The notes: a model not told the origin generated them from the sequence alone. 64,000 nucleotides of DNA from Secundilactobacillus mixtipabuli (GCF_002217925.1 NZ_BCMF01000002.1:1-64000); one strand, 5' to 3'. Positions 15,999-26,564 are shown, numbered from the stretch's first letter. Made by a program: numbers and translations.

Positions 15999-18101
15999 TT
16001 ACTGAACAACGTGAGTACTTGCGCTATTCGTACTTGATTTCAGTGTTGAAGTGGATTGAACCGTATCCCAATAGGCTTGATAGATTGACTTAGCCAGTTT
16101 CATGTTGTTATCTTCAGCATTGTAGTCCAAGTTAGGCATTGCTAAAGCAACCACCACTTGAGGGTGTGTTGAAGGCGCATAAGAAGCCAAACTTAAAGTA
16201 ACGGTTTCAGTACCCTTATAAAAAGTTTGTGCAGTCCCAGTCTTAGCAGAGATTTCTGGTTTGATGGTGTCAAGCTCGCCACCAGTCTTCCAAGTATTGG
16301 TCCCATGAACAACATCGTAGAGGCCTTCAGTCACTAGCTTTCGCTGTGCAGGGGTCATATCAATATAATTAAGGACTTTCGGTGTAACCGTGGCTTTCAC
16401 CGTGCCTAGGCCACCATTCTTGTTGGTGCCACGAATGGACGACAGAATGTGTGGCTGAATCCGATAACCGCCGTTAGCAATCGTTGACATGTACTGAGCG
16501 ACTTGAATCGTCGTGTAGGCATCATAGTTCCCAAATGCTTCATCCAAGGCGTTACCTAAATGTTTTTTAGTCGTTGCACCTTGAAGCCCGGTGGTTTCAC
16601 CAGGAAGATCAATACCCGTTTTAACGCCCAAACCAAATTGGTTAAAGTAACCACGCATAATATTGAAGATATTTGGATTCATCGTTAAAGCAGCACCTTC
16701 AGAATACTTAAAGCCAGCTTCTTTCATGGCGAGTTGCATCATGTATGAGTTAGAGGAAACTTCCAGCGCTGTAGACGCATTGACGGCCATGTTTTGACCA
16801 CCGTTTTTGTTAAACCAAGAAGCTTTCTTAGTTCCGCCAACAGTGATCGGCATATCAGTCAGTGTATTATTGGATGGCGTAATCACCCCATCCATCAGTG
16901 CACCTGAAACCATGGCACCTTTTACAACTGACCCCATCGTGATGGAGTTATTAATGGCACCTAAAGCGTTATTTGTAATCTTTTGGTTACTTGGATTACG
17001 ATCAACCCCGGCCATCCCAATGATGGCACCATTATTAGGATTCATCACAACCGCGTATGTCCCAGTTGAAACACCACCGGCACCGCCTTCAGCTTGACGA
17101 ACTAAGGATTGCAATTTCTTTTGGAAGCCGGCATTGATGGTCAATTGCAGGTTATCACCCTTTTGACCACCGTAACGCTTCACTTCTTTCATGATCTTAG
17201 TCCCAGAAACTTCAACGTCCGTTTGTGATTTACTGCCTCGCAGCACGGGTTCATACTGCTCTTCAAGGTAACTTTGACCGACAGAATCATTGCGGGAATA
17301 ACCCTGTGCCAGATACTGATTGACCTTATTGTCAGGCAAACCAATTTTCTCCGAAGAAACCGTTCCTAAGATACTCTTTAATGAGCTGCCGTATGGATAG
17401 TCACGCGTCCAACTCGTGCCGACTTTAACACCCGGCATTTCACCTAAGTGCTCACCAACTTCTGCTAATTCTCGGCTAGTGACACCCGTTTCCTTAATAT
17501 AAGTCGTAGATAGTGAATAAGCACCACTCATTCTAGCGTAGATCATGGCATTATTCTTCTGCTGATGACTTAATTTAAACTCAGAAGGATGGGCATACAG
17601 GTATTGCAATTCCTTATCATAGGCGTCCGATTGGGCAACGTTGTTGATGCCCGGAATATTCGCCTTGACTTGTTTTGCCCTAGCCGCGGAAGCTAAGAAG
17701 TAATCGGCACGGTTACGGCGCGTTAACGAACCCGTTGGAACAGTCAGGTATTCACCCAACCGATTAGCCGTCCGGTACATATCCGGTGCCATTACGTTGA
17801 CACCTTTCGTATAGCTGATAGCTTGATGGGTTTTGTTTCCAACCAAGACTCGGCCAGTAGAATCAAAAATCATGCCCCGTTGAACGTTGTTCGTTTCAAC
17901 GGTACTATCAGTCCGGCTGACCTCGGCTTTAAGTTGCGTGCCATGAAGAATTTGTAAATATGCTAATTGTGCAATTAACGCCGCAAATAAAAGCCCCACA
18001 ATAATGAACAAAAAATTCATTCTGAACGGAATTTGAGCCGTCGTTGAGGTCTTATTGCGAGACGTTTGGTGTTGAGTAACTCGACTAAAGAAATTTTTCA
18101 C
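15999..18101 (-). CDS. pbpA: class B penicillin-binding protein (elongation-type PBP2)
   Basis: Peptidoglycan transpeptidase, 700 residues. A cytoplasmic N-terminal tail is followed by one membrane helix (about residues 30-50), a dimerisation/pedestal domain, and a transpeptidase domain with SVVK (Ser391 nucleophile), SSN (449-451) and KTGTAQ. There are no PASTA domains, which argues against the septal PBP2x type. The GTG start at 18101 follows AAGGAGCG. Synteny with rpmG-yqgN-yqgP-yqgQ-glcK supports orthology with B. subtilis pbpA, the PBP2a of the elongation machinery. Confidence 0.93.
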   Translation of the reverse strand: MKNFFSRVTQHQTSRNKTSTTAQIPFRMNFLFIIVGLLFAALIAQLAYLQILHGTQLKAEVSRTDSTVETNNVQRGMIFDSTGRVLVGNKTHQAISYTKGVNVMAPDMYRTANRLGEYLTVPTGSLTRRNRADYFLASAARAKQVKANIPGINNVAQSDAYDKELQYLYAHPSEFKLSHQQKNNAMIYARMSGAYSLSTTYIKETGVTSRELAEVGEHLGEMPGVKVGTSWTRDYPYGSSLKSILGTVSSEKIGLPDNKVNQYLAQGYSRNDSVGQSYLEEQYEPVLRGSKSQTDVEVSGTKIMKEVKRYGGQKGDNLQLTINAGFQKKLQSLVRQAEGGAGGVSTGTYAVVMNPNNGAIIGMAGVDRNPSNQKITNNALGAINNSITMGSVVKGAMVSGALMDGVITPSNNTLTDMPITVGGTKKASWFNKNGGQNMAVNASTALEVSSNSYMMQLAMKEAGFKYSEGAALTMNPNIFNIMRGYFNQFGLGVKTGIDLPGETTGLQGATTKKHLGNALDEAFGNYDAYTTIQVAQYMSTIANGGYRIQPHILSSIRGTNKNGGLGTVKATVTPKVLNYIDMTPAQRKLVTEGLYDVVHGTNTWKTGGELDTIKPEISAKTGTAQTFYKGTETVTLSLASYAPSTHPQVVVALAMPNLDYNAEDNNMKLAKSIYQAYWDTVQSTSTLKSSTNSASTHVVQ

Positions 18102-18269
18102 TGTCTTAAACGCTCCTTATCTAACTTCATTATTCTACCAGAATTTTAGTAATGAAACCATTAACACTGAACGGTTTTAACACTTTTTATGAACTTTTAT
18201 GCTATGCTAAATATTTAGAATTAGACTCATCGTTCACTGCTGATTGATGAGTTCTCGGAGGTATTATTT

Positions 18270-20903
18270 TTGAAATCATTCATTCACCGGATTCGTCAAC
18301 ATGAAAAAATGTCACTGCTGATCTTAAGCTTTATCATCCCCGCTACTGTCATGGCAGCTTATTTTTGTTATCGAGGAATGGGACCCTTCGGCAGTTCGAC
18401 TTTATTGACAGTTGATCTTGGGCAGCAGTACGTCGACTTCTTTGCCTACTTTCGGCACACTTTGCTGAGTCATCCCAGTGGCTTGTTCTACACGTTTCAA
18501 AAAGCTTTGGGCGGGGAAATGTTTGGTGTTTGGACTTACTACTTAATGAGCCCGTTTAACTTACTCTTGCTGCTCTTCCCTGACCGTGCGTTGCCAAGCG
18601 CCATTTTTTGGATCACGATTTTTAAGTATGGCGCTGCTGGTCTGAGTTTTGCCTGGTTATTAATGAAGACTAGAGTTCAAAATCATTTACCAGTCTTAGC
18701 ATTTTCAACCAGCTACGCTTTAATGGGCTGGATGGTTGCCAATCAGCTTAACCTGATGTGGCTGGATGCCGTTATCATTTTGCCACTAATCATCTGGGGG
18801 ATCATCCAGCTAGTTGATACGGGCAAAATGAGAACCTATGTTGGTTGGCTCGCAGCCTTGCTCATCATTAACTATTACATGGCCTACATGGTTTGTTTAT
18901 TTGCCGGTTTGTTCTTCCTCTGGTACTGGCTGTCACAAACTCATTCAGGTCAAAGAATTTGGGCCACCCTGTACCGCTTTGTCGGCGGATCACTGCTAGC
19001 CGCTGGCCTTGCGGCGGTTACGTTGCTGCCAACCTGGTATTCGCTGGGCATCAGTAAAAATCAGTATACGCAAACAGATTGGTCCGCCAAGTTAGAGTAC
19101 TTTCCACCGAAAATGCTGGCGAAATTTTTCATTGGTTCTTTCAATTTTAACCAGATGCCCAAGGGAACGCCCAATTTGTTTATTGGCAGCATCATGGTTT
19201 TGGGTGCCCTCTTTTACTTTTTACAACAAAATCATTCCCGTCGTAATAAGTGGTTAACCTTCCTGATTACCGCGTTTTTAGCCCTATCATTATGTTTCGA
19301 ACCACTGGATTTATTGTGGCATGGCATGCAGTTTCCAATTTGGTATCCTTATCGGTTTTCATTTGTTGTGAGCTTTTGGCTAATCTGGCTTGCTGCTAAC
19401 GCGCTTCAACCGGAATTTACTCCCACGTTAAAACAGCTTGTCATACCCGTTTTAATTTGTTTATCAACTGTCATCTATGTTTGGGTTAATGTCTCGCACT
19501 TTTCGTTTTTGAGCCAGAACCAGGTTTTAATCGGCAGTCTACTACTGATCGCGGCGTTCTGTTTGATTGCTTTACCGAATAAACAGCCGTGGTTTTATCA
19601 GGTGGCTTTTGTTTTATTTGCCGTGATTGAAATGTCAAGTAGCGCAGCCACCAGCCTAAATCGCATCAGTTACGTCACCAAACCCGAATTTCAAAATTAT
19701 CAGCAGGTCCTATCAACACAAACAGCCAACGTGACCGATCATGATCACAGCTGGTACCGGATGACACCCACTTTTATGCGAACCAAAAACGATCCCTTAT
19801 CAGGTCAATATAATGGTGGCTCGGTTTTTTCTTCCACTTTGGAAAAAGACATGCCAACCTTCATGGGTAATCTGGGTGAACCAGATGGGGACGGGTTTGT
19901 GACTTATACCAATGGCACCTTGCTGACCGATTCATTACTGAATATGAAGTATATCATTGATCGGCAAAGTAAATCCGGTACCATTCCCGCCAATATCGTT
20001 AACCCAGTTTCCACCCGTACTGACCTCCTTGATTACCAGAAAATTCGCAAAGATGGCCTGATCTCAACTTATCAAAATCCGTATGCGTTACCACTGGGAT
20101 TTCTTTCCAGCAGCCACATTTTAAGCTTAGATAACCCTACGAAAGATCCCACACAATACCAGGCGAACCTGTGGGCTAGTTTAACCGGCAACCCTAAGGA
20201 CACGCACCTATACAGTGCCCAAAACTTTGATCACGTCATTTTTCAAAATGTTAAACAGCAAACGAAATTGACTGGCGCTATTCTCCAAAAGGCAAATCTG
20301 TTTAAACCAGGCGAAATCACCTTTAATTTCACGCCTAAAACAGACAATGCCTACTACCTGACTTTAGGGTCAAATCTGAATGACGATAACGTCACAATTA
20401 AACTCAATAATCACCCGCTGGCGCAATATCCAACTTACCGGAACACAATCGTTGTCAATATTGCCGATCATCAAAAGAATAAACCCGTCAAACTGCAGCT
20501 TACTTTAAAGAAAAGTACCCTGTGGCTGCAAAACTTCACCCTTTATCAATTTAATAACCAGCAATTCTTAACCGGCCAGAAGAAGCTGGCCGCTCACCCA
20601 TTAAAAGTAACGCAGCACAATCAAAGCAGTTTAGCCGGCACAGTTAGCGTTCAATCCAAAAAAGCAACGCTAATGACCACGATCCCATACAGTAAAGGCT
20701 GGCACGTGACAGTGGATGGCCACACAGTTAAACCCGTTAAAGTAGCGGGAATTTTTACGGCTGTGAAATTGCAACGAGGCCAGCACATCGTTCACTTTAC
20801 CTATTGGCCACCGATGTTAAACGTGGGTATCATCATTACCTTAATCAGTTTAGTTATTTGTGCGTTCGTCAGTTATAAAAAGCGCAGGTCCCGTTTGTTT
20901 TAA
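18270..20903 (+). CDS. YfhO family polytopic membrane protein
   Basis: An 877-residue integral membrane protein with about a dozen hydrophobic helices in the first 450 residues, a large extracytoplasmic domain, and a final helix followed by a basic tail. The N-terminal pattern GSSTLLTVDLGQQYVDFFAY and WLDAVIILPLIIWGI is characteristic of YfhO, a GT-C-like glycosyltransferase-type family; in Gram-positive bacteria members glycosylate lipoteichoic acid or polysaccharide. The start is TTG eight bases after GGAGG (18257-18261). It is divergent from pbpA and followed by a terminator. Confidence 0.92.
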   Translation: MKSFIHRIRQHEKMSLLILSFIIPATVMAAYFCYRGMGPFGSSTLLTVDLGQQYVDFFAYFRHTLLSHPSGLFYTFQKALGGEMFGVWTYYLMSPFNLLLLLFPDRALPSAIFWITIFKYGAAGLSFAWLLMKTRVQNHLPVLAFSTSYALMGWMVANQLNLMWLDAVIILPLIIWGIIQLVDTGKMRTYVGWLAALLIINYYMAYMVCLFAGLFFLWYWLSQTHSGQRIWATLYRFVGGSLLAAGLAAVTLLPTWYSLGISKNQYTQTDWSAKLEYFPPKMLAKFFIGSFNFNQMPKGTPNLFIGSIMVLGALFYFLQQNHSRRNKWLTFLITAFLALSLCFEPLDLLWHGMQFPIWYPYRFSFVVSFWLIWLAANALQPEFTPTLKQLVIPVLICLSTVIYVWVNVSHFSFLSQNQVLIGSLLLIAAFCLIALPNKQPWFYQVAFVLFAVIEMSSSAATSLNRISYVTKPEFQNYQQVLSTQTANVTDHDHSWYRMTPTFMRTKNDPLSGQYNGGSVFSSTLEKDMPTFMGNLGEPDGDGFVTYTNGTLLTDSLLNMKYIIDRQSKSGTIPANIVNPVSTRTDLLDYQKIRKDGLISTYQNPYALPLGFLSSSHILSLDNPTKDPTQYQANLWASLTGNPKDTHLYSAQNFDHVIFQNVKQQTKLTGAILQKANLFKPGEITFNFTPKTDNAYYLTLGSNLNDDNVTIKLNNHPLAQYPTYRNTIVVNIADHQKNKPVKLQLTLKKSTLWLQNFTLYQFNNQQFLTGQKKLAAHPLKVTQHNQSSLAGTVSVQSKKATLMTTIPYSKGWHVTVDGHTVKPVKVAGIFTAVKLQRGQHIVHFTYWPPMLNVGIIITLISLVICAFVSYKKRRSRLF

Positions 20904-20915
20904 ATTTAAATCAAG

Positions 20916-20957
20916 ATAGCCGAGTGATTGCAAAAATGTAATCACTCGGCTATTTTA
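20916..20957. terminator. bidirectional terminator
   Basis: Perfect 14-bp stem ATAGCCGAGTGATT / AATCACTCGGCTAT followed by TTTACTTT, between the convergent YfhO and HesB-like genes. Confidence 0.9.
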
Positions 20958-20996
20958 CTTTAACTTTCATACTGAAAATAAGTTTGAAACTAACGC

Positions 20997-21302
20997 TTAT
21001 AGTTCACTATTCTCAACGTAGTTATACTTAGGCCCGTCCTGGCTTGGATCATAATCAACGATCAAGTCATAGCCCTTGAAGAACCAGCGGTCATCTTCGG
21101 GCACATAGTAGTTAACCCCATCCTTCTTAGTAATCGCATAGGGATTCTCAGGATGATCATCTGGTGTCATTGCAAGTGAGAAGCCTTCATGAACGGGGGT
21201 ATTCCCATAAACCTTACCGTAGAACCTTAATCCTCGACCATCTGACAAACCCATTTCACTATGAAACCATTCACTCGCTTGATCGGTAATAATTATTTTC
21301 AT
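20997..21302 (-). CDS. HesB/YadR/YfhF (IscA-like) family protein without cysteines
   Basis: A 101-residue protein with the IscA/HesB fold pattern: an N-terminal MKIIITDQASEWFHSEMGL followed by GLRFYGKVYGNTPVHEGFSL. True A-type Fe-S carriers have three conserved Cys residues; none are present here, as in the YneR/HesB-like branch found in lactobacilli. A role as an Fe-S carrier is therefore doubtful. Short monocistronic gene between terminators. Confidence 0.85.
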   Translation of the reverse strand: MKIIITDQASEWFHSEMGLSDGRGLRFYGKVYGNTPVHEGFSLAMTPDDHPENPYAITKKDGVNYYVPEDDRWFFKGYDLIVDYDPSQDGPKYNYVENSEL

Positions 21303-21438
21303 AACGACGTGTCTCCTTCGTTTGCAAAAAATGTTTGCGCTTTCATTTACCTCATTTATACCCTAGAATTCACAAAAGTGCAAGCTTTCGGCTTTTAGCA
21401 GTGGCATCATCTTCACTCAAAATGGCCATAAACCGAAC

Positions 21439-21475
21439 AAAAGGACCACTCTTATACAGAGTGATCCTTTTGATT
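21439..21475 (-). terminator. greA terminator
   Basis: AAAAGGACCACTC pairs with GAGTGATCCTTTT (one mismatch), and TTTTGTT follows on the minus strand. It lies 26 bp past the greA stop. Confidence 0.82.
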
Positions 21476-21500
21476 AATCTGGTAAATGTTTGTGAAATCC

Positions 21501-21983
21501 CTAAGCCGTTTCAACGCTCAGAATTTTAACTTTCATATCGCCAGCTGGAATGGCAATCGTCACTTCTTCATTAACTTTGTGTCCTAATAAAGCTTGTGCA
21601 ATTGGCGAATCGTTAGAGATCTTGCCTGCCATTGGATCCGCTTCGGCCGCACCAACAATGGTGTAAGCCTCTGGTTCTTCATCAGGCAATTCCTTAAAAG
21701 TCACTTTCTTGCCAACAGACACTTCATCTTTATCTGTATTATTGCTGTCGACAACGTCAGCATATTGCAACATGTGCTCAATCGTCGAAATTCGGCTTTC
21801 AAGCATACTTTGCTCGTCCTTGGCAGACTCGTATTCAGAGTTTTCTGAAAGATCCCCAAAACTACGAGCGATCTGAATGCGATTAATCACTTCTGGACGT
21901 TTGTTCATCTTTAAATCGTCTAATTCTTTTTCCAACTTGACCTTACCATCGGCGGTCATTGGATACGTTTTTTGTTCAGCCAA
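21501..21983 (-). CDS. greA: transcription elongation factor GreA
   Basis: A 160-residue factor that rescues backtracked RNA polymerase by stimulating transcript cleavage. The N-terminal coiled coil carries [18 protein letters not shown] and the tip acidic residues in [20 protein letters not shown]; the C-terminal FKBP-like domain has [14 protein letters not shown] and [17 protein letters not shown]. Length is normal. Lies downstream of udk and mltG on the same strand, the usual mltG-udk-greA order of Firmicutes. Confidence 0.97.
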   Translation of the reverse strand: MAEQKTYPMTADGKVKLEKELDDLKMNKRPEVINRIQIARSFGDLSENSEYESAKDEQSMLESRISTIEHMLQYADVVDSNNTDKDEVSVGKKVTFKELPDEEPEAYTIVGAAEADPMAGKISNDSPIAQALLGHKVNEEVTIAIPAGDMKVKILSVETA

Positions 21984-22074
21984 AATAGCACCTCATTACA
22001 TTTTTTTGTTTTCCGTCGCTTACAATATCATGTGAAAGCCATTCATGCAAGCGCTAAGTCATCATTCGTAAATT

Positions 22075-22734
22075 CTATGACTGTTTAGGACGGCCATTTT
22101 TCTTTTGGTTCAAGATTGAGCGAATTTTTGTCGTTAACAGATCAATAGCGACTTGGTTCTCGCCACCTTCTGGCACGATCAGATCAGCATAACGCTTAGT
22201 CGGTTCAACAAATTGATGGTACATCGGTTTAACCGTGGTCAGATACTGTTTGATGATTCCGTCCAAATCACGTTGACGTTCTTTGATGTCCCGTTCAATT
22301 CGACGAATGATTCGAATATCGTCATCCGTATCCACAAAGACTTTGATATCCATCAAATCACGCAGCCGTTCATCGTCAAGAATCAAAATGCCTTCGAGAA
22401 TAATGACATCTTTAGGTTCCTGATGAATCGTCTGGTCGCTTCGCGTATACTGTGTGTAATCATAGACTGGCTTTTCGATGGCGTGGTTATCACGCAACTG
22501 TTTGATGTGCTTGATCAGCAAATCGGTATCAAATGCCAACGGATGATCATAGTTGACAGCCTTACGTTCGGCCATTGTCATATTGGCTTGATCATTATAG
22601 TAAGCATCCTGCTGCAAAATCATGATTGATTCGTTTTGCAATTGGTCGTAAATTGCGCGGCTAACAGTGGTCTTCCCACTGCTAGAACCACCGGTAACAC
22701 CGATGATTACTGGTCTTGACTGTTGTACTGGCAT
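22075..22734 (-). CDS. udk: uridine kinase
   Basis: Phosphorylates uridine and cytidine in pyrimidine salvage. The 219-residue protein has the P-loop [30 protein letters not shown] (substrate site), [17 protein letters not shown] and the lid region [18 protein letters not shown]. Length is typical. It lies 30 bp downstream of mltG and 91 bp before greA. Confidence 0.97.
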   Translation of the reverse strand: MPVQQSRPVIIGVTGGSSSGKTTVSRAIYDQLQNESIMILQQDAYYNDQANMTMAERKAVNYDHPLAFDTDLLIKHIKQLRDNHAIEKPVYDYTQYTRSDQTIHQEPKDVIILEGILILDDERLRDLMDIKVFVDTDDDIRIIRRIERDIKERQRDLDGIIKQYLTTVKPMYHQFVEPTKRYADLIVPEGGENQVAIDLLTTKIRSILNQKKNGRPKQS

Positions 22735-22764
22735 GAGTTAGTTGATCCCTTCAATATAAAATTA

Positions 22765-23895
22765 CTAATTATTAACCTTTGATAACGACGCAACACGTTG
22801 ATTATGTTCACTCAACGTCTTTGAAAAATAAATCTTGCCCGTTTTAGTATTAGCTACGAAGTAAAGGTAGCCCTTACTCCGATCAGACGGATTCAAAACC
22901 GCTTGAATGGCCGACATACTCGGGTTGTTGAATGGCCCAGGCCCGTACCCTGAGAACTTGTAAAGGTTGTACGGTGAATCGGACTGCAGGTCCTTTACGG
23001 AAAGGTGCTGCTTATGATGACCAATCGCATATTCAACAGCCACATCAGATTGAAGCGGCATACCCTGGTCGATTCGATTAAAGAAGACACCAGAAATTTG
23101 ACGCCGGTATGATTGGCTAACACCTTCTCGTTCAACCAGTGACGCAAGTGTCATCACCTGCTGAACGGTCAGTTTTTGTTTCTTGATTTTTTTATAGTAA
23201 GGCGACAATTCTTCGTTGGTATGTGCCACCATTTGGTTAACTAACCCTTTAAGGGACATCTTTTTATTCACAGTGTAAGTCGCTGGATATAGATAGCCTT
23301 CCAGGTGATAACGGACACCCTTAGATGTCATTGAGGAGGATAACAGCTCTGGATACTGCTTAGCCAACGTCTTCATATACCCTTTATTCTTCATCAAACT
23401 CAAGAATTCTGATTGACTGAAGTCGGTTGTCGACGAGATTTTCTTCGCAATATCCGCAATCCCAGCGCCCTCTTGAACTAAAACTTTACCCTTAGTACTT
23501 TGAATCGGCTCACTCGTACCGCCTTGCTGCAAGCGTTTAGCTACCTGATTTAAGGTCATTGATGCTTTCAACTGGTAATAACCCGCTCTAAAATTAGTAT
23601 AGTTATGCGATTTAACAAAATAGTTGAAAACGGAGCCGTTTTTCACGATTTTTTTATCCTGCAGAATCGAGCCAATCTGCTTACTTGAGGCTCCCATCGG
23701 GATATCCACCTGGACAACTTCCTGACTCTTAGGATTCAGCGGTTTAAGTGCTGAATGGAAGTAGTTGTAGAAAACGACACCACTAATAATCAGCAATAAT
23801 GCTAACACGCTGACGACACCTGTAATGATTTTTTGTCCGGTCGACATTTTTTTCTTCCCCGGCTGAGTGGAAGTGGGCTGCTTGTCGTTATCCAA
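22765..23895 (-). CDS. mltG: endolytic murein transglycosylase MltG
   Basis: A membrane-bound lytic transglycosylase that cuts nascent glycan strands (YceG family), 376 residues. A cytoplasmic N terminus is followed by one membrane helix (GVVSVLALLLIISGVVFYNY), a LysM-like subdomain and the YceG catalytic domain with the family signature SLVEREG and the ending PYNLYKFSGYGPGPFNNPS. The TTG at 23895 is seven bases after CGGAGG; the longer ATG ORF to 23931 covers the ribosome binding site and is rejected. Acts with the cell-wall elongation machinery. Confidence 0.93.
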   Translation of the reverse strand: MDNDKQPTSTQPGKKKMSTGQKIITGVVSVLALLLIISGVVFYNYFHSALKPLNPKSQEVVQVDIPMGASSKQIGSILQDKKIVKNGSVFNYFVKSHNYTNFRAGYYQLKASMTLNQVAKRLQQGGTSEPIQSTKGKVLVQEGAGIADIAKKISSTTDFSQSEFLSLMKNKGYMKTLAKQYPELLSSSMTSKGVRYHLEGYLYPATYTVNKKMSLKGLVNQMVAHTNEELSPYYKKIKKQKLTVQQVMTLASLVEREGVSQSYRRQISGVFFNRIDQGMPLQSDVAVEYAIGHHKQHLSVKDLQSDSPYNLYKFSGYGPGPFNNPSMSAIQAVLNPSDRSKGYLYFVANTKTGKIYFSKTLSEHNQRVASLSKVNN

Positions 23896-24009
23896 AGTAT
23901 TTCCTCCGTTCCGTTCTTTCAATATCTGCACTATTATACAAGATTTTAAGTGTCAATGCAGTAAAAATCTGATGAACTTAACAATTTTGAAAGACATCGC
24001 AATTTGATT

Positions 24010-24061
24010 TCAAAGCAAAAAACGTTAGAACAGCTCTTATGGTACGTTCTAGCGTTTTTTG
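24010..24061 (-). terminator. pheST operon terminator
   Basis: CAAAAAACGTTAGAAC and GTTCTAGCGTTTTTTG form a 16-bp stem with one G-U pair; the minus-strand side ends in TTTTTTG. A second, imperfect hairpin (24082-24138, arms GATAATG/CATTATC and AAGGCC/GGCCTT) lies between it and pheT but has no T-run. Confidence 0.82.
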
Positions 24062-24140
24062 AATAGGCATTTATGGTACGGGATAATGTGGAAGGCCTCA
24101 ATCAGTGGGTTGATACTCACCATCAAATGGCCTTAACTCA

Positions 24141-26555
24141 TTATCTAATTTCTGCTCCCAATTCACTGGTAAGCGTTTTTTGAACCTTTTCGAAAGCTTG
24201 GTTAACTTCATCATCAGTCAACGTTGCATTCGGGTTTTGATAAGTTAAGGTATAGGCTAACGACTGTTTGCCATTTGGTAAATTCTTACCATCATAGATA
24301 TCAAACAGCTCAACCGACTTCAAGTAGGCCCCACCCTTTTTCTGAATCTGGGCCAAAACCTGCGCGTTAGTCACTGTCTTGTCAATTAACAAAGCAACAT
24401 CACGAGTAATAACCGGGTATTTAGAAATTGGTTCGAATTGATCCATATCCTTTGGCATTTCAATCAAAGCATCCAAATCTAATTCAAAGACATAGGTTTG
24501 GTTGATTTTGTATGCTTCAGCAATTGTTGGGTGAACTTGGCCGATAAAGCCAACGTAATGACCGTGAATCATGATATCGGCAGTCCGACCTGGGTGCATT
24601 TCAGGATAACGATCCGTAGCAACGAATGTCACATCACCCTTAATCGCTAAGTTCTCTAGGTACTTTTCAACGATTCCCTTCAGTTGATAGAAGTCAATAC
24701 TGTTGTTCTTGGCATTCTTCAGCGGGTCAACAACCAGCTGACCACTGACCGCACCAGCAATGTGTTCATGCTCGCTTGGCCGAACTTGGTCGGCTGAATC
24801 TTTGTAGAAGACCCGACCTTGTTCATACAGTGCCACATCTTTGACCCGCCGTGCATTATTATAAGCGACATCATCCAGTAAACCGCTGATTAAATTCATC
24901 CGCAAAGTGGTGTGATCAGCCGTCATTGGCCAGCTCAAATGGGTCTCTGAACTTTCACGCATCATAAATTGATTGGCTTTATCTTCAGTCGTTAATGCAT
25001 AGGAAATAGCTTGGTTCAGACCTAATGACTCAAGGACATGACGCGAGTCACGAATCAGCTTTTGCTTTTCTGTTAAGGCCCCTACCGTGGTTGGACCACT
25101 TGGTAAGGTTGAAGGAATCTCATCATAACCGTAAATGCGGGCAACTTCTTCAAGCAGGTCAGCGGTAATATGAATGTCCCAACGCGTTGAAGGGACGCTG
25201 ACCGTATAAGTTTCACCAGCCAGTTTCACGCCAAAGCCTAACCGCTTGAAAATATCGGTGACTTGGTCAAGGCTTAAATCAGTGCCCAAGACGTGGTTAA
25301 TGCGCGAAAGGGTGACGTTAACAATTTCATCTTTGACATCGTAACTAGCACCCGTAACAATACCCTTTAAAATATCACCACCCGCAAGTTCATGCATCAT
25401 TTGTGCAGCTGCATCAACGGCTTCTTCAACACCGCCGCGATCCACACCACGTTCGAAATGTTGTGAGGCACTCGTATGCAAGTTGTGGCGTTGCGCCGTT
25501 TTCCGAATCAATGTTGGTGTGAAAACAGCTGATTCAATGGCAACTGTCGTCGTCTGATCATCAATTTCAGAATTGAGACCACCCATAACACCGGCTAAAG
25601 CAATCGGCTTTTGATCATCGGCAATCACAATGTCTTTTTCGTTTAATTCATGTTCTTCCTCATCCAAGGTGGTCAGCTTTTCGCCCTTTTGAGCGTAACG
25701 GGCATGAATCGTTGAACCAGATACCTTGCCATAATCAAAAGCATGTAAGGGTTGACCGTACTTCAATAAAATATAGTTGGTCACATCGACCACGTTGTTG
25801 ATTGGTCGAACACCGGCGTTCCATAATTTAATTTGCAGCCAACGGGGACTTGGCTGAATTTTGACGTTTTCAACGATCCGCATTTTATAAATCGGTGCTA
25901 GGTCTTTATTAGCATCAATCGACACTTTGCCAGCTGCAGGTGTCGCAACTTCTTCGACCTTAGGATGATTTAGTTTTGGTGTTTGATCATAGATAGCACC
26001 CAAGTCGCGAGCAACACCGTAAATACTCAACATGTCACCACGGTTAGGCGTCACGTCAACGTCAATCAAGTAGTCATCCATACCTAGATATGGGAATACG
26101 GGTTCACCGACTTTCGCATCATCTGCTAAGAAGTAAATACCATCTGCCCATTCCTTAGGCACAACGTCTTTTTCAAAACCAATTTCGTCAAGGGCACAGA
26201 TCATCCCATTAGAGGTGACGCCGCGCATTTTGGAGCGCTTGATCTTGACGTTGCCGCCAATTCGTGAACCTGGCAAAGCCACGATGACTTTCTTGCCGGA
26301 CTGAACGTTAGGCGCACCGCAGACGATTTGTGAAAGTTCGTCTTCGCCAACATCGACTTGACAAACTTTTAAATGGTCTGAATCTGGATGAGGTGCCAGC
26401 GACTTGATTTCACCAACCACAATTTTTTTCATGCCATCGCTAGGTCGCGTGACGGAATCAACTTCGACTGATGAACGTTCGATTTTTTCTGCCAAATCTT
26501 TTGGTGAAACTTGAATGTCTAAATATTCTTGTAACCAACTGTAAGAAGTTTTCAT
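24141..26555 (-). CDS. pheT: phenylalanyl-tRNA synthetase beta subunit
   Basis: An 804-residue subunit of the alpha2-beta2 enzyme charging tRNA-Phe. Visible parts: N-terminal tRNA-binding EMAP-like domain (VVGEIKSLAPHPDSDHLKVC), B3/B4 editing domain, B5 domain (VNVTLSRINHVLGTDLS), catalytic-like core and C-terminal anticodon-binding FDX-ACB domain (PISKYPVITRDVALLIDKTV). It follows pheS by 9 bp and shares its T-box control. Confidence 0.97.
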   Translation of the reverse strand: MKTSYSWLQEYLDIQVSPKDLAEKIERSSVEVDSVTRPSDGMKKIVVGEIKSLAPHPDSDHLKVCQVDVGEDELSQIVCGAPNVQSGKKVIVALPGSRIGGNVKIKRSKMRGVTSNGMICALDEIGFEKDVVPKEWADGIYFLADDAKVGEPVFPYLGMDDYLIDVDVTPNRGDMLSIYGVARDLGAIYDQTPKLNHPKVEEVATPAAGKVSIDANKDLAPIYKMRIVENVKIQPSPRWLQIKLWNAGVRPINNVVDVTNYILLKYGQPLHAFDYGKVSGSTIHARYAQKGEKLTTLDEEEHELNEKDIVIADDQKPIALAGVMGGLNSEIDDQTTTVAIESAVFTPTLIRKTAQRHNLHTSASQHFERGVDRGGVEEAVDAAAQMMHELAGGDILKGIVTGASYDVKDEIVNVTLSRINHVLGTDLSLDQVTDIFKRLGFGVKLAGETYTVSVPSTRWDIHITADLLEEVARIYGYDEIPSTLPSGPTTVGALTEKQKLIRDSRHVLESLGLNQAISYALTTEDKANQFMMRESSETHLSWPMTADHTTLRMNLISGLLDDVAYNNARRVKDVALYEQGRVFYKDSADQVRPSEHEHIAGAVSGQLVVDPLKNAKNNSIDFYQLKGIVEKYLENLAIKGDVTFVATDRYPEMHPGRTADIMIHGHYVGFIGQVHPTIAEAYKINQTYVFELDLDALIEMPKDMDQFEPISKYPVITRDVALLIDKTVTNAQVLAQIQKKGGAYLKSVELFDIYDGKNLPNGKQSLAYTLTYQNPNATLTDDEVNQAFEKVQKTLTSELGAEIR

Positions 26556-26564
26556 TTTAGCTGA

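Noticed and set aside
22153-22629. 158-codon plus-strand ORF antisense to udk
   Set aside because: Long but composed of antisense codons of a well-conserved kinase; no RBS, low-complexity hydrophobic content expected by chance.
24082-24138. Imperfect hairpin right after pheT considered as terminator
   Set aside because: No T-run follows on the minus strand and several mismatches are present; the stem at 24010-24061 is a far better terminator.
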